A program made the position numbers and the translations under genes. This document shows positions 1 through 9,112 of a DNA stretch of 64,000 bases, in pieces. Source of the DNA: Streptomyces spiroverticillatus. GTDB lineage: Bacteria; Actinomycetota; Actinomycetes; Streptomycetales; Streptomycetaceae. The first letter of the stretch is position 1; each line of letters starts with the position of its first letter. The notes below the pieces were generated by a model. That model was given only the letters and a program-made list of their open reading frames with translations. It searched no databases and was not told the origin of the DNA. The stretch is from NCBI GenBank assembly GCA_014650415.1, contig BMUX01000001.1, forward strand, positions 248,001-312,000, written 5' to 3'.

Positions 1-2700
1 GCGGGCCATGAGGAGGGCGATGTCGTCCTCGCCGTGGCGGGTGTCGAGGGTGTTCAGGACGTGGTCGCAGACGTCTTCGAGGGGGCGGTCAGGCCCGCTC
101 AGCGCCGTACGGAAGTCGCGCAGGCCCTCCTCCAGGGGGTGGTCGCGGGACTCGACCAGGCCGTCGGTGTAGAGGGCGAGCAGGGAGCCCTCGGGCAGCT
201 CGACCTCGACCTCCTCGAAGGGTTCGCCGCCGACACCGAGGGGCATTCCCGGCGGTACGTCGAGCAGCAGCGGCTCCTCGCCGGGCTCGACCACCATGGG
301 CGGCAGGTGGCCGGCGTTGGCGAACGTACATCGGCGGGTGACCGGGTCGTACACCGCGTACACACAGGTCGCCAGGTACACCTCGGAGAGGTCCGCCTCG
401 CGGGACTTGTGGGCGGCGCGGGAGGCCTGCTGGGCGCCGCTGGGGGTGCCGAGTCCGCGGGCGATCTCGTCCAGTGCGCTGAGCACTTCGGCGGGTTCGA
501 GGTCGAGCAGCGCCAAGGTCCGCACCGCCGTACGGAGTTCACCCATCGCCACGGCCGCCCGCAGCCCGCGTCCCATCACGTCCCCGACGACCAACGCGGT
601 GCGGTGGCCGGGGAGTTCGATGACGTCGAACCAGTCGCCGCCCACCTCGGTGGCCGTGTTGCCCGGCAGATAGCGGCAGGCGATGTCGAGCCCGGCGGCC
701 TCGGGGTCGCCGGGCGGGAGCAGGCTGCGCTGGAGGATCAGCGCGCGCTCGTGCTCCCTCCGGTAGAGCCGTGCGTTGTCCATGCAGACGGCGGCCCGGG
801 AGGCCAGCTCGGTGGCCAGCGCCCGGTCCCGCTCGCCGAAGGCCTCACTGCCCTTCGTACGGGAGAACTGGACGAGCCCGATCACCGTGTCGTGGGCGAC
901 CATCGGCACGGCCAGCGTGGAGTGCACCAGGTCGCCCTCCTCACCGGCGACGACCCGGGCGCGGCCGGTGCGCAGCGCCTTCGCGCACGGGGTGCCGAAG
1001 GGGTAGCGGTGGACCGAGCCGACCTGGATGTCGGCGGGGTCCTCCCCCGGGCCCACGCAGCCGGGCGCGGCCAGCGGCGCGTCCGAGACGGCCGAGGCGA
1101 ACGCGACCCGGCGCAGCTCGGCACTGCCGTCGGTGACCCCGGGCGGGGCCTCGTCACCGGTCAGCAGCCCCTGGTAGAGGTCGACGGAGGCGACGTCGCA
1201 GAAGCCGGGGACGGCCACGCCGAGCAGCTCCCGGGCGGTGGTCTCCAGATCCAGCGAGTTCCCTATCCGGGCGCCCGCCTCGTTGAGGAGGGCGAGGTTG
1301 CGCCGGGCGTCGGCGGCCTCGCGGGCGGCCCGGTGGCGGCGGGTGACGTCGGTGGCCAGGCCCGCGACGCCGACCGGGCGGCCGGAACCGCTGTGCACCC
1401 GGTAGAGGTTGACCGACCAGTGGCGGCGCTCGGCGCTGCCCGGCTCGGTGCCGGTGATCTGGATGTCGGTCATCGCCTCGCCGGTGTCCAGGACCCGGCG
1501 CAGGGCGGCCGCGACCCGCTCGGCCTCGGGGGCGGCGAGGTAGTCGTGCACCGTACGGCCCCGGTGGGCGTCGGCGTCGCCGCCGAACACCTCGGCGAAG
1601 CGGCGGTTGGTGCGCTGCACGGTGAGGTCCGTGCCGAACAGCAGGAAGCCGAAGGGAGATTGACCGAAAATGGCCTGTGACGCGGCGAGGTCGGTTTCGA
1701 TCCGCCGCAGTGCCCTCACGTCGACGACCAGACAGAGCGCACCGCGCTCCCCCTCCTGCGTCTCGCTGGGCATCACATAGATCTCGGCGACCCCCTCCGC
1801 ACCGCCCGCCCCGGCCACGCCGTCGGAACCGTCGGGCATCCGGAACGGGACGAGGCCCGTCCACTCCTTGCCGTCGAGGATCTCGGCCACCTCTCGGTGC
1901 CCGCGCCCCCGGTACTCCTCGGGCATGAACACCTCGACCGGGTCCCGCCCCACGACCTCCCGCGCCAGCACCCCGAAGAGCTCCTCGGCCCGCCTGCTCC
2001 ACTGCTCGACGAGCCCGTCGGCGCCGAGCGAGAAGGACGCGACCTTGATGTAGTCGTAGATCGACCCGGGCGGACTGGACTGCCACAACGGGCCCCCGGC
2101 TCCGGCTCCGGCCGCCTTCGCGCCGGACGCGCCGTGGGCGGGGGCATCGCTGGTGGGGTCGGGGGTGGACCCGCCGACGCCAGGGCCCGTACCGCTCCCG
2201 TCGGTGCCGCCCGCACGGGCGGCCTTCGCCGTGCCGGGCGTGTCGCTGCCGGGGGCTGCGCCGGTCGGATGCGTACTCGTACCGTACGGAACGTCCTGAC
2301 CTGCACCGGACCCGTCACCGGCACCGGACTCGGACCGGGGCCCGTCCGCGCGTGCGGACGCGGACGATGCGGACGATGTGCCCGCGCGCGGTCCCTCGTC
2401 CGTGCGCGCAGCGCCTTCCCGCGTGCGGGGAAGCCGAGACGCTTCCTCCCACGCCCCGGAAGGCCCGGGCATTGCCGCCGCGTCCTCCCGCGTCCCGGGA
2501 AGCCCCGGCACTCCGGCCGGCCGGTCCGCGTCGGCGGGGCCCGGCAGTGCGGGGACCCCGGCCGCTCCTCCGGCACCGGCCGCTCCTCCGGCACCGGCCG
2601 CACCACCGGCACCGCCAGCGCCGCCGGCCGCACCGGAAGCGCCGCGAGTACCGCCCGCTGCCTCGCCGGGCGTCTGCGCCTTCGCTGGTATCTCGTTCAC
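1..2700 (-). CDS. PAS-PAS-GAF-PP2C (SpoIIE-type) serine phosphatase, partial
   Basis: Cytoplasmic protein phosphatase of the SpoIIE/RsbU type, expected to dephosphorylate an anti-sigma-factor antagonist. It is read on the minus strand from a GTG at 2700, preceded by GGAGGGG about nine bases away, and stays open to base 1, so the C-terminus is outside the window. A Gly/Ala/Pro-rich, disordered-looking N-terminus of about 210 residues is followed by a PAS domain (about 215-330), a second PAS (about 340-450, SPFGFLLFGTDLTVQRTN), a GAF domain (about 465-640) and the PP2C domain (from about 650), with metal-binding GGDWFD near 687 and YTDGLVE near 845. The last visible residues, GEDDIALLMAR, are the usual end of the PP2C fold; whether a kinase domain follows is unseen. 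It lies downstream of, and co-directional with, an RsbW-like kinase. Confidence 0.9.
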   Translation of the reverse strand, partial: MNEIPAKAQTPGEAAGGTRGASGAAGGAGGAGGAAGAGGAAGAGGAAGVPALPGPADADRPAGVPGLPGTREDAAAMPGPSGAWEEASRLPRTREGAARTDEGPRAGTSSASSASARADGPRSESGAGDGSGAGQDVPYGTSTHPTGAAPGSDTPGTAKAARAGGTDGSGTGPGVGGSTPDPTSDAPAHGASGAKAAGAGAGGPLWQSSPPGSIYDYIKVASFSLGADGLVEQWSRRAEELFGVLAREVVGRDPVEVFMPEEYRGRGHREVAEILDGKEWTGLVPFRMPDGSDGVAGAGGAEGVAEIYVMPSETQEGERGALCLVVDVRALRRIETDLAASQAIFGQSPFGFLLFGTDLTVQRTNRRFAEVFGGDADAHRGRTVHDYLAAPEAERVAAALRRVLDTGEAMTDIQITGTEPGSAERRHWSVNLYRVHSGSGRPVGVAGLATDVTRRHRAAREAADARRNLALLNEAGARIGNSLDLETTARELLGVAVPGFCDVASVDLYQGLLTGDEAPPGVTDGSAELRRVAFASAVSDAPLAAPGCVGPGEDPADIQVGSVHRYPFGTPCAKALRTGRARVVAGEEGDLVHSTLAVPMVAHDTVIGLVQFSRTKGSEAFGERDRALATELASRAAVCMDNARLYRREHERALILQRSLLPPGDPEAAGLDIACRYLPGNTATEVGGDWFDVIELPGHRTALVVGDVMGRGLRAAVAMGELRTAVRTLALLDLEPAEVLSALDEIARGLGTPSGAQQASRAAHKSREADLSEVYLATCVYAVYDPVTRRCTFANAGHLPPMVVEPGEEPLLLDVPPGMPLGVGGEPFEEVEVELPEGSLLALYTDGLVESRDHPLEEGLRDFRTALSGPDRPLEDVCDHVLNTLDTRHGEDDIALLMAR

Positions 2701-2890
2701 ACGACCGTCCCCTCCAGCTCACCTCACCGGAACCGGCCTTGCCCGCAGTATTCAGCACTGCGGCCCCAGTCGGCACGGCGTTCACGATCGCGACGTCCTC
2801 CCGGGCTTTCCCCGGCCCTTTTTCGGCCGTAATGCACCAAGCGGCCGAGGCTTTCCGGATGCCGTCGTGATCGAAAGTCCCTTCACACTT

Positions 2891-3391
2891 CTAACCGGGC
2901 AGAGCCAGCTCGAACCACACCGTCTTGCCGCTCTTTCCGCGCCGCGTCCCCCAGCGCTGCGCGGAGCACGCGACCAGCTGGATTCCGCGCCCCCCTTCGT
3001 CGTCGGGTCCCGCGGCCCGCTCGCGCGGCGGATCCGGAAGCGGATCGGAGACCTCCACCCGCAGGACGGCGGACGCGGCGGCGGCGGTTCCGGCCAGGGG
3101 CCCGGGGGTGGCGAGCCTCACCAACCGAACACCGATGGGCCCGGACGCGTACCGCAGGGAATTGGTCACCAGCTCACTGACCAGCAGGACACTGACGTCG
3201 CTCAGCTCCTCCAGGCCCCAGTCGCGCAGCGCGTCACGCACCGCGTGCCGTGCGGTGCGGACCGCGTTGGGCTCGGCAGGGAAGGTCCACTCGGCGCAGG
3301 CGCCTTCGATGTCCAGCACGCCGACCACATCCCAGAACAGCCGCAGCGGACCCCAAAGAGGAGCGTCCTTTTTCGGGGGGTTAATCAGCAC
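2891..3391 (-). CDS. RsbW-like ATP-binding protein (HATPase, putative anti-sigma factor)
   Basis: Small GHKL-fold ATPase of the RsbW/SpoIIAB type, which bind sigma factors or phosphorylate anti-sigma antagonists. The 166-residue product has the N box SELVTNSLRYA (72-82), a G1-like VEVSDPLPDPP (Asp116) and the G2 box DEGGRGIQLV (131-140), so ATP binding looks intact. It is 190 bp upstream of the PAS/GAF/PP2C phosphatase on the same strand, a plausible kinase/phosphatase pair. The GTG at 3391 has no good ribosome binding site, and the first 30 residues are atypical for the family, so a start near residue 22-27 is possible. The cognate sigma factor cannot be named from the sequence. Confidence 0.8.
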   Translation of the reverse strand: MLINPPKKDAPLWGPLRLFWDVVGVLDIEGACAEWTFPAEPNAVRTARHAVRDALRDWGLEELSDVSVLLVSELVTNSLRYASGPIGVRLVRLATPGPLAGTAAAASAVLRVEVSDPLPDPPRERAAGPDDEGGRGIQLVACSAQRWGTRRGKSGKTVWFELALPG

Positions 3392-3576
3392 ATACCCGAT
3401 ATCGGACTCCGGCTATCCCGGGAATAGGCGCACTGTGGCACGAACGGCGTACGAGGTCGCCCGTGCGCTGGGTCCCCTTGCCCCGTTCGGACCCGCGCGG
3501 ACCGGCAGCGTTAGCCCGTACGAAAAGGCTCCGCACGCGGTCGTACGAATGCGGAGCCGGCCGACGTGACCCCCCG

Positions 3577-3984
3577 TCAGCCCTCCCCGCGGGAGACGCG
3601 CAGCCTGCGCACCGCCTCCGCGACCGCCGGGCGGTCCTGGTCGAGCCAGTCCACCGATTCGCTCTCGTCGGGGCCGAGCCAGCGCAGCTCGTCGTGGTCC
3701 TCCAGCGGGCGGGGCTCGCCGGAGAGCAGCCGGGCCGTCCACACCTGGAGCACGTACCCCGGCTTGAGCGGCCACTCGCCCGGAATCCGCTCGACGGGCT
3801 CGGCCTCGACGCCCAGTTCCTCGCGCAGCTCGCGCACCAGGGCCTGCTCGGGCGTCTCGCCCGGTTCGAGTTTCCCGCCGGGCAGCTCCCAGCGGCCGGC
3901 CAGCTCCGGCGGGGCGCTGCGGCGCGCCGCCAGCAGCCGCCCGTCACGGCACAGGGCTCCGCCCACGACAAGTGTTTCGGTCAT
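3577..3984 (-). CDS. Nudix hydrolase (MutT-like)
   Basis: Predicted 135-residue Nudix hydrolase, probably cleaving an oxidised or surplus nucleoside triphosphate in the cytoplasm. The Nudix box is complete and canonical ([20 protein letters not shown] followed by ELGVEAE), and the flanking [13 protein letters not shown] and a WLGPDE stretch near the C-terminus fit the MutT/CTP-pyrophosphohydrolase-like group. ATG at 3984 is chosen because the family begins with a METxVVGGAL-type strand; the frame remains open 16 codons further up. It stands alone on the minus strand between the RsbW-like gene and a 59-residue gene. The true substrate cannot be told from the sequence. Confidence 0.88.
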   Translation of the reverse strand: MTETLVVGGALCRDGRLLAARRSAPPELAGRWELPGGKLEPGETPEQALVRELREELGVEAEPVERIPGEWPLKPGYVLQVWTARLLSGEPRPLEDHDELRWLGPDESESVDWLDQDRPAVAEAVRRLRVSRGEG

Positions 3985-4153
3985 GGTGCGGAGCCTACGG
4001 GTGTTACGGGTGTGCCCACCCGGCCGGATCACGGTCCGGCCGGGTCACGGGCACGGGTCCCGGGCACGGGTCCCGGATGTGGATCACGGGCGCGGAACGG
4101 GCGTCGGGGAATTGATCGGGTTCACCGCCGCGCGTCTGCCGCGCTCCTCCCCC

Positions 4154-4333
4154 TCACTGCTGCTTCGCCGCAGCCTGTTCGATCAGATAGAGCTGCTTGT
4201 GTCCGTGGGCGTCGAGCTGGTCGGCCTTCTGCTCGGCCTCCGCGCGCGTGGCGTACGCCCCCACGCGATAGCGGTTGCCGTTGTCGTCCTGCCGCACCAC
4301 CAACCACGGAAGCCGGTCGCCACCGTCATTCAT
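4154..4333 (-). CDS. Small SPOR-like protein, 59 residues
   Basis: A 59-codon gene with ATG at 4333 and GGAGG ten bases upstream. The product (start MNDGGDRLPWLVVRQDDNGN, end EQAAAKQQ) has no signal peptide or membrane span. The stretch RYRVGAYATRAEAEQKADQL, followed by a Gly-His-Lys turn, resembles one SPOR-type repeat, a fold that binds denuded peptidoglycan glycan strands in other proteins. Similar short proteins are common in Streptomyces as far as I recall, with no defined role. Without a secretion signal, a peptidoglycan-binding role is doubtful. A strong terminator hairpin separates it from the GntR gene upstream, so it probably has its own promoter in 4334-4483. Confidence 0.72.
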   Translation of the reverse strand: MNDGGDRLPWLVVRQDDNGNRYRVGAYATRAEAEQKADQLDAHGHKQLYLIEQAAAKQQ

Positions 4334-4483
4334 CGCGCGCCTCCGTCAGGGGTCCCCAGGAAACCTCAGTACGCATATGCCCGACCTTACGCCTGACCTT
4401 TACGCACCGGATATGCGTTTTCACAAAGAGGCACCGATCTGGCCAAGAAAGACTGGGGAGTTGACGCCGACCAGGAGACGAAG

Positions 4484-4514
4484 AGGGGGCGCATCCGACT
4501 GGATGCGCCCCCCT
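4484..4514 (-). terminator. Terminator hairpin downstream of the GntR gene
   Basis: Arms of 13 bp (AGGGGGCGCATCC and its complement with one extra C) around a GACT loop, between the GntR stop and the next gene. No long T-run, as usual in Streptomyces. Confidence 0.75.
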
Positions 4515-4570
4515 CGGGTACGTCAATCTACCGCTGTACGAGGGGAGTTGCCGCCCCTCGTACCGCCCGC

Positions 4571-5323
4571 CTACCGCACCGGCAGGTGGTACGACACCCG
4601 GTAGCGGTCCGCCGGGACCACCAGATCGGCGGTCTCCACGGCCCTCCCCGAGGCGTAGTACGTCCGCTCGATGACCAGCACCACATGCCCCGGCACCCCG
4701 CCCAACTCCGCCAGTTCGTCGGCGAGTCCGGGCCGGGCGCCCACCTCCTCCGCCACGTTGTCCACGACGACGTCGATGGCGGCCATCCGCTCGACCACCC
4801 CGCACCCCCCGAGCGGCCCCTCCTCGGGCAGCATCACCGGGGTGCGCCCGGTGATGGACAGAGGTTCGTAGGAGGTGGAGAGCATCATCGGCTCCCCCGC
4901 GTCCCGGAAGACGTACTTCGTGCGCATCACCCGCTCGCCCGGCTCGACGCCCAGCCTGGCGGCCACCCCCGCCGCCGCCTCGACCTGCTCGCTGCGCGAC
5001 TCCCAGGTGCCGCGCGTGCCTTCGGCCGCCTGCTCCTGCCGGAACGGTGTGGTCGAACCCGTCCCCCGGTAGGCGGAGCGGGCGACGCTGCGCGGCACCG
5101 GGCGCTCGCGGACGTACGTCCCCGAGCCGGATCTGCCCTCGACCAGGCCCTCCGCCATCAGCACCTTGCGCGCCTCCAGCGCGACGGTGTCCGAGACGCC
5201 GTAGACCTCGCGGATGCGGGCCTGCGAGGGGAGCCGGGTGTGCGGCGGCAGCTTCCCGTCGGCGATCTGCTGCCGCAGGTCCCTCGCCACGCGCAGATAG
5301 GCCGGCTGCTCACCGAATGTCAC
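4571..5323 (-). CDS. GntR family transcriptional regulator, HutC/UTRA type
   Basis: DNA-binding regulator of 250 residues. The N-terminal winged helix-turn-helix (about 8-72) shows the GntR pattern: RQQIADGKLPPHTRLPSQ, then REVYGVSDTVALEARKVLMAEGLV and a wing ending SGSGTYV. The C-terminal half (about 95-245) fits a UTRA effector-binding domain, with MLSTSYEP and VVERTYY-type segments, so a small ligand probably releases it from DNA. No obvious target gene is adjacent: the next gene upstream is a DUF4190 membrane protein on the same strand, and downstream is a small SPOR-like protein behind a terminator. Its regulon is therefore unknown. Confidence 0.88.
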   Translation of the reverse strand: MTFGEQPAYLRVARDLRQQIADGKLPPHTRLPSQARIREVYGVSDTVALEARKVLMAEGLVEGRSGSGTYVRERPVPRSVARSAYRGTGSTTPFRQEQAAEGTRGTWESRSEQVEAAAGVAARLGVEPGERVMRTKYVFRDAGEPMMLSTSYEPLSITGRTPVMLPEEGPLGGCGVVERMAAIDVVVDNVAEEVGARPGLADELAELGGVPGHVVLVIERTYYASGRAVETADLVVPADRYRVSYHLPVR

Positions 5324-5462
5324 TGGCCACTCCCATCAGGTTGACAGACAGCTACAGCCTGGCAACCGTGGGTCGCTGAACACAAGCAAAGGCCAGGGTT
5401 TCACTCGAAGTGATGATTTGGCTTTACGCAGGCATGTTCCCATGGGTAAGGGGCGAGGGGCG

Positions 5463-6392
5463 TTACACCTCTTCCTTCGCACCCGAACCGGCACTCCCGC
5501 CGTCCCCGGTGCCCCCGGTGTCCCCTTCCCCGCCGCCAGTCCCGGCCGTACCACCGGTCCCGCCGGTACCGCCCGTCCCACCCGTCCCGCCGTCTCCCCC
5601 GTTGCGCAGCGAGCCGGTGAGCTTCTCCCCGGACTCGTTGCCGAAGACGCAGGTGACGCCCCGGTCGCCGAGCCGCCAGCCGCGCTGATCGGGCATCAGG
5701 TAGTAGAAGTCCGTGTCGACCTCGGAGCCGCCGGTGTAGGTCTCCTGCGCGGTGGTGCAGCGCCGGTCGGCGATGGCGCTGATCTTCTCGTCGCCGGGGT
5801 AGGTGCGCGAGTCGGCCAGGTCGAAGGTGCCGAACACCTCGGCGTCGTGCTCCTCCTCGCAGTCCACGACGTCCACGTCGTACGTGGTGCCCTCCAGCGA
5901 GCCGTCGACGGAGTCGAAGCACTGCCCGACCCGGAGATCGGTGACGGAGCGGCTGGTTCCGTTCGCCTCCCGCTCCATGCCGCGCAGGAACGCGCTGAAG
6001 CCACCGGTGAAGAGCATCACCAGGGTGAGCACGACGCTGAGCGAGGACAGCACGATGCCCGCGACCGCCAGCCCCTTGCCGCTGTCGCCGCGCTTCTTGA
6101 TCTGCGACAGCCCGACGAGGCCGAGGACCAGGCCCAGCGGGGGCAGGCAGCAGACGATGCCGGTGACCAGCGAGGCGATGGCGAGCCCGTTGGTGGTGGG
6201 CGGCGCGGGCGGCATGCCGTAGGGGCCGACGCCGTAGGGCTGGGTTCCGTACGGGGACTGCCCGGGCTGCCCGTACGGTCCCGGCGCCTGCCCGTACGGG
6301 GACTGCCCGTACGCCTGGTGCGGCGGGGGACCCTGCGGGCTCGGCTCCTGGGGCGGGTTCCAGGGGTGCTCGGGCGGCGGCGGTATCGCCAT
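5463..6392 (-). CDS. DUF4190 / septum-formation domain membrane protein
   Basis: Membrane protein of 309 residues. A Pro/Tyr/Gly-rich cytoplasmic N-terminus with repeated SPYGQ/PYG units (1-66) precedes a DUF4190 unit of two membrane spans (about 70-95 and 106-132, NGLAIASLVTGIVCCLPPLG). The outer part (about 150-275) matches the septum-formation type domain with paired cysteines (VGQCFD, VVDCEEEH, RRCTTA, VTCVFG), and the tail is Gly/Thr-rich (GGTGGTGGTGG). The ATG at 6392 begins MAIPPPPEHPW. Related proteins are abundant in actinomycetes; a role in division or envelope homeostasis is assumed from the domain name only. The tail is encoded by short degenerate GGC/ACC repeats. Confidence 0.8.
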   Translation of the reverse strand: MAIPPPPEHPWNPPQEPSPQGPPPHQAYGQSPYGQAPGPYGQPGQSPYGTQPYGVGPYGMPPAPPTTNGLAIASLVTGIVCCLPPLGLVLGLVGLSQIKKRGDSGKGLAVAGIVLSSLSVVLTLVMLFTGGFSAFLRGMEREANGTSRSVTDLRVGQCFDSVDGSLEGTTYDVDVVDCEEEHDAEVFGTFDLADSRTYPGDEKISAIADRRCTTAQETYTGGSEVDTDFYYLMPDQRGWRLGDRGVTCVFGNESGEKLTGSLRNGGDGGTGGTGGTGGTGGTAGTGGGEGDTGGTGDGGSAGSGAKEEV

Positions 6393-6602
6393 CGGTACGG
6401 TGCTCCTCGTCGGGGGTGCGGGGGGTGTGGGGGTGCCCCGGCGCATCGTACGTGCCGGGCGGTCGGCGACGGCACTCCGCGGACAAGCCGGGCACAGGAC
6501 GGGAAAGGGGCTCCGGGCGCCGACGGTCACGCCGCAAGGGCACTGAACGGCCATGTCGGAAATCCGCCAGCCCCCACCGCCCCGACCTGATGCACTGTCC
6601 CC

Positions 6603-7418
6603 ATGACGACGACGCAGCACGACAAGGCCACCCTCCTCCAGTCCCTCCACCGCCGCCCCGGCACCCCTCTCCTGCTCGCCAACGCCTGGGACGTCGCCAG
6701 CGCCCTGGTGGTCGAGGACGCCGGTTCGCCCGCCGTCGCGACCACCAGCGCCGGTGTCGCCTGGAGCCTGGGCTCGCCGGACGGCGACGTACTCGACCGG
6801 GACCGTGCGCTGGAGCTGGTCCGCCGGGTCGCGGCGGCCGTGAAGGCACCCGTGACGGCCGACATCGAGGGCGGGTTCGCCGAGACCGCGGAGGGCGTCG
6901 GCGAGACCGTCGCGAAGGTGATCGAGGCGGGCGCGGTCGGCATCAACCTGGAGGACGGCAACCGCGCCCCCGCCGAGCAGACCGGCCGGATCGCCGCCGC
7001 GCGGGCCGCCGCCGACAAGGCCGGCATCCCGCTCTACCTCAACGCCCGCATCGACACGTACCTCTTCGGGCTCGGCGAGGAGTCCGGCCGCCTCCAGGAG
7101 ACGATCGCGCGGATGCGGGCGTACGTGGACGCGGGCGCGTCCGGCGTCTTCGTGCCCGGAGTGACCGACCAGGAGACGATCGCCGCGCTGGTCGCCGCCG
7201 TCGACGCCCCGCTGAACGTCCTGGTGGGCCCGGGCGCCCCGAGCGTCGCCGAGCTGGCGGAGCTGGGCGTGGCCCGGATCAGCCTGGGCTCGGACGTGGC
7301 GGCAGCGGCGTACGCGGTGGCCCGCCGCGCGACCCGCGAACTGCTGGAGCAGGGAACGTACGACTCCGTCTCCGACGCCATCCCCTACGGCGACCTGAAC
7401 GGCCTGCTCCCCCGCTGA
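6603..7418 (+). CDS. Isocitrate lyase / PEP mutase family protein
   Basis: Cytoplasmic TIM-barrel enzyme of 271 residues in the isocitrate lyase/phosphoenolpyruvate mutase superfamily, which makes or breaks C-C or P-C bonds next to a carboxylate with Mg2+. Seen here are LLANAWDVASALVVEDAG (24-41), the metal-binding strand PVTADIEGGF (83-92) and GINLEDG (113-119). The KKCGH catalytic-cysteine loop of true isocitrate lyases is absent, so this belongs to the short 2-methylisocitrate lyase/oxaloacetate hydrolase-like group of unknown substrate. It is convergent with the sigma/CAP gene 17 bp away and stands alone on the plus strand. Confidence 0.88.
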   Translation: MTTTQHDKATLLQSLHRRPGTPLLLANAWDVASALVVEDAGSPAVATTSAGVAWSLGSPDGDVLDRDRALELVRRVAAAVKAPVTADIEGGFAETAEGVGETVAKVIEAGAVGINLEDGNRAPAEQTGRIAAARAAADKAGIPLYLNARIDTYLFGLGEESGRLQETIARMRAYVDAGASGVFVPGVTDQETIAALVAAVDAPLNVLVGPGAPSVAELAELGVARISLGSDVAAAAYAVARRATRELLEQGTYDSVSDAIPYGDLNGLLPR

Positions 7419-7435
7419 TCCTCGCGCTACCGGGC

Positions 7436-9112
7436 CTACCGCGCCCCGAACACCTGGGTCCAGTGGTTGTTCGCGAGGCCGATGCCGACCTCCTTGAACG
7501 AGCAGTTGAGGATGTTGGCGCGGTGCCCGGAGCTGTTCATCCAGGCCTCCATGACGGCGGCGGGGGTCTGCTGGCCGGCCGCGATGTTCTCCCCGTACGT
7601 CGACCACTTGTACCCGGCGGCGGTGACGCGCTCGCCGGGGCCGTCGCCGTCAGGGTTGGTGTGGTCGAAGAAGCCGCGGGCGACCATGTCCGCGGAGTGC
7701 CGCTGGGCGGCCGTACGGAGCAGGGAGTTGGTGGTCAGCGCCGAGCAACCGGCCTTGGCCCGCTCCTCGTTGAGGAGCCGCACGACCTCCTGCGCGGGCC
7801 CGGCGGGCGGCGCGGGCGGGGCGGGATTGGTGGTACGGGGCGGCTTCGGCGGCGGCGCGGGCTTCGACGCGCTCTTGCTGGGCCGGGGCGGCTTGGCGGC
7901 GGTCTTCGTGGGCTTCGGCTTGGTGGTGGCACTGGCCGAGGCGGTGGGCGAGGGGGTCGGCGCGGCGGGACTCGTGGCGGGGTCGCTCGGCACGACCGGC
8001 GCGCCGGTCCGCACGGCATCGGCGACGCTCGTACTGCCCCCGCCCTCCTCCCCGCCCGAGAACATCCGGAACGCGCCGAACCCCCCGCCTATGACCCCCA
8101 ACAGAACAGCCGCACCCACCGCTTGCCGCTTCCTGCGAGTACGCTGCTGCCGCCGTTGGGACCGGGAGGGTCCGTGGAGGGTGTTGTGCTGCACGTCGTG
8201 CTCCTGCTCTGATGCGTACGCCCCGGACATCGGGGCCTGTGCTGTCTCTGCTGGGTCTGCTGTCTGTGCTGTCTGTGCTGTCCGTGTCTCGTGGAGCGTG
8301 TGCGCCGCGGGTACGAACTGGCCGCCGCCGCGCTGCACGGCGGCACTCACGGCCGCCGCGAGCGCCGCCCCCACCGGAACGAGGCCGAACCCGGCGAGCA
8401 GCCCCTCCGCGGGCACCAGCCCGGCCCGGTGCCCGGAACAGTCCACGCACTCCTTGGCGTGCCGGGCGATCCGCTTGCGCCACAGTGCGGAGGGCACGCC
8501 GTCCCAGGGCCCGAGCACGTCCCGCAGCTGCCCGCACAGCGGCACGGCGGCCAGCGCCCGCACCACCACCCGGGACGTCTCCAGCTGCGCCTTCATGCGC
8601 TGCACGCGTACGGCGGTGTGGTCGGGCGGCAACTCCAGCGCGGTGGCGACCTCGGCCCGGGTCAGCTCCCCGGCCGCCTCCAACCACCACAACGACAACA
8701 GAGCCCGATCATCCGCATCGAGCCACCGCGTCGCCTCGACCGTCTCCTTCCGCTGCCCCGACAGCCCCATCCGCACCAGGGTCAGCCCGACGAAATCCGC
8801 CGAGGGATCAGCGACCTCCACCGGCACAGGCCCGGCCTCCACCTGCCCGCCCTGCCAATGCCGCCGCACCTCGTTCATGGCAATGGCGACAAGCCAGGAC
8901 CGGAAGCCCTCCGGGATCCGCAGGGCATGCAGCCCGTCCAGGGCCCGCAGCATGGTCTCCTGCACGACATCATCAACATCCGCATGCCCGTGCAGGGCCC
9001 GCCCCACGATGTTGTACACGAGCGGCAAATAGGCGGCGACGAGGGCGTCCTGCGCCTGCGGGTCCCCGCTCTGCGCGGCAAGAACCCTCGCGACTCCGTG
9101 TTCCCTGTTCAC
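7436..9112 (-). CDS. Sigma-70 (ECF-like) fused to zinc-finger motif, TM span and extracytoplasmic CAP domain
   Basis: A 558-residue multidomain protein. Residues 1-185 are a sigma-70 region 2/4 pair: LVYNIVGRALHGHADVDDVVQ (31-51, region 2), GFRSWLVAIAMNEVRRHW (69-86), and a region-4 helix-turn-helix near 150-178. Residues 218-225 are HAKECVDC, the HxxxCxxC zinc motif of ECF anti-sigma factors. A single membrane span lies about 331-350 (AVGAAVLLGVIGGGFGAF), then a Pro/Lys/Ser-rich linker, then a CAP/SCP domain (441-558) with RHSADMVARGFFDH and SSGHRANIL. Start GTG 9112 has GGAG/GGGG upstream; the open frame extends 23 codons further. The layout suggests a sigma factor tethered to the membrane by its own anti-sigma-like segment and sensing outside. 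Function is inferred from the domains. Confidence 0.85.
   Translation of the reverse strand: MNREHGVARVLAAQSGDPQAQDALVAAYLPLVYNIVGRALHGHADVDDVVQETMLRALDGLHALRIPEGFRSWLVAIAMNEVRRHWQGGQVEAGPVPVEVADPSADFVGLTLVRMGLSGQRKETVEATRWLDADDRALLSLWWLEAAGELTRAEVATALELPPDHTAVRVQRMKAQLETSRVVVRALAAVPLCGQLRDVLGPWDGVPSALWRKRIARHAKECVDCSGHRAGLVPAEGLLAGFGLVPVGAALAAAVSAAVQRGGGQFVPAAHTLHETRTAQTAQTADPAETAQAPMSGAYASEQEHDVQHNTLHGPSRSQRRQQRTRRKRQAVGAAVLLGVIGGGFGAFRMFSGGEEGGGSTSVADAVRTGAPVVPSDPATSPAAPTPSPTASASATTKPKPTKTAAKPPRPSKSASKPAPPPKPPRTTNPAPPAPPAGPAQEVVRLLNEERAKAGCSALTTNSLLRTAAQRHSADMVARGFFDHTNPDGDGPGERVTAAGYKWSTYGENIAAGQQTPAAVMEAWMNSSGHRANILNCSFKEVGIGLANNHWTQVFGAR

Noticed and set aside
34..1680. Long plus-strand open frame opposite the left-edge phosphatase
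   Set aside because: It is antisense to clear PAS/GAF/PP2C coding sequence; high GC gives long open frames on the opposite strand. The translation has no family resemblance.
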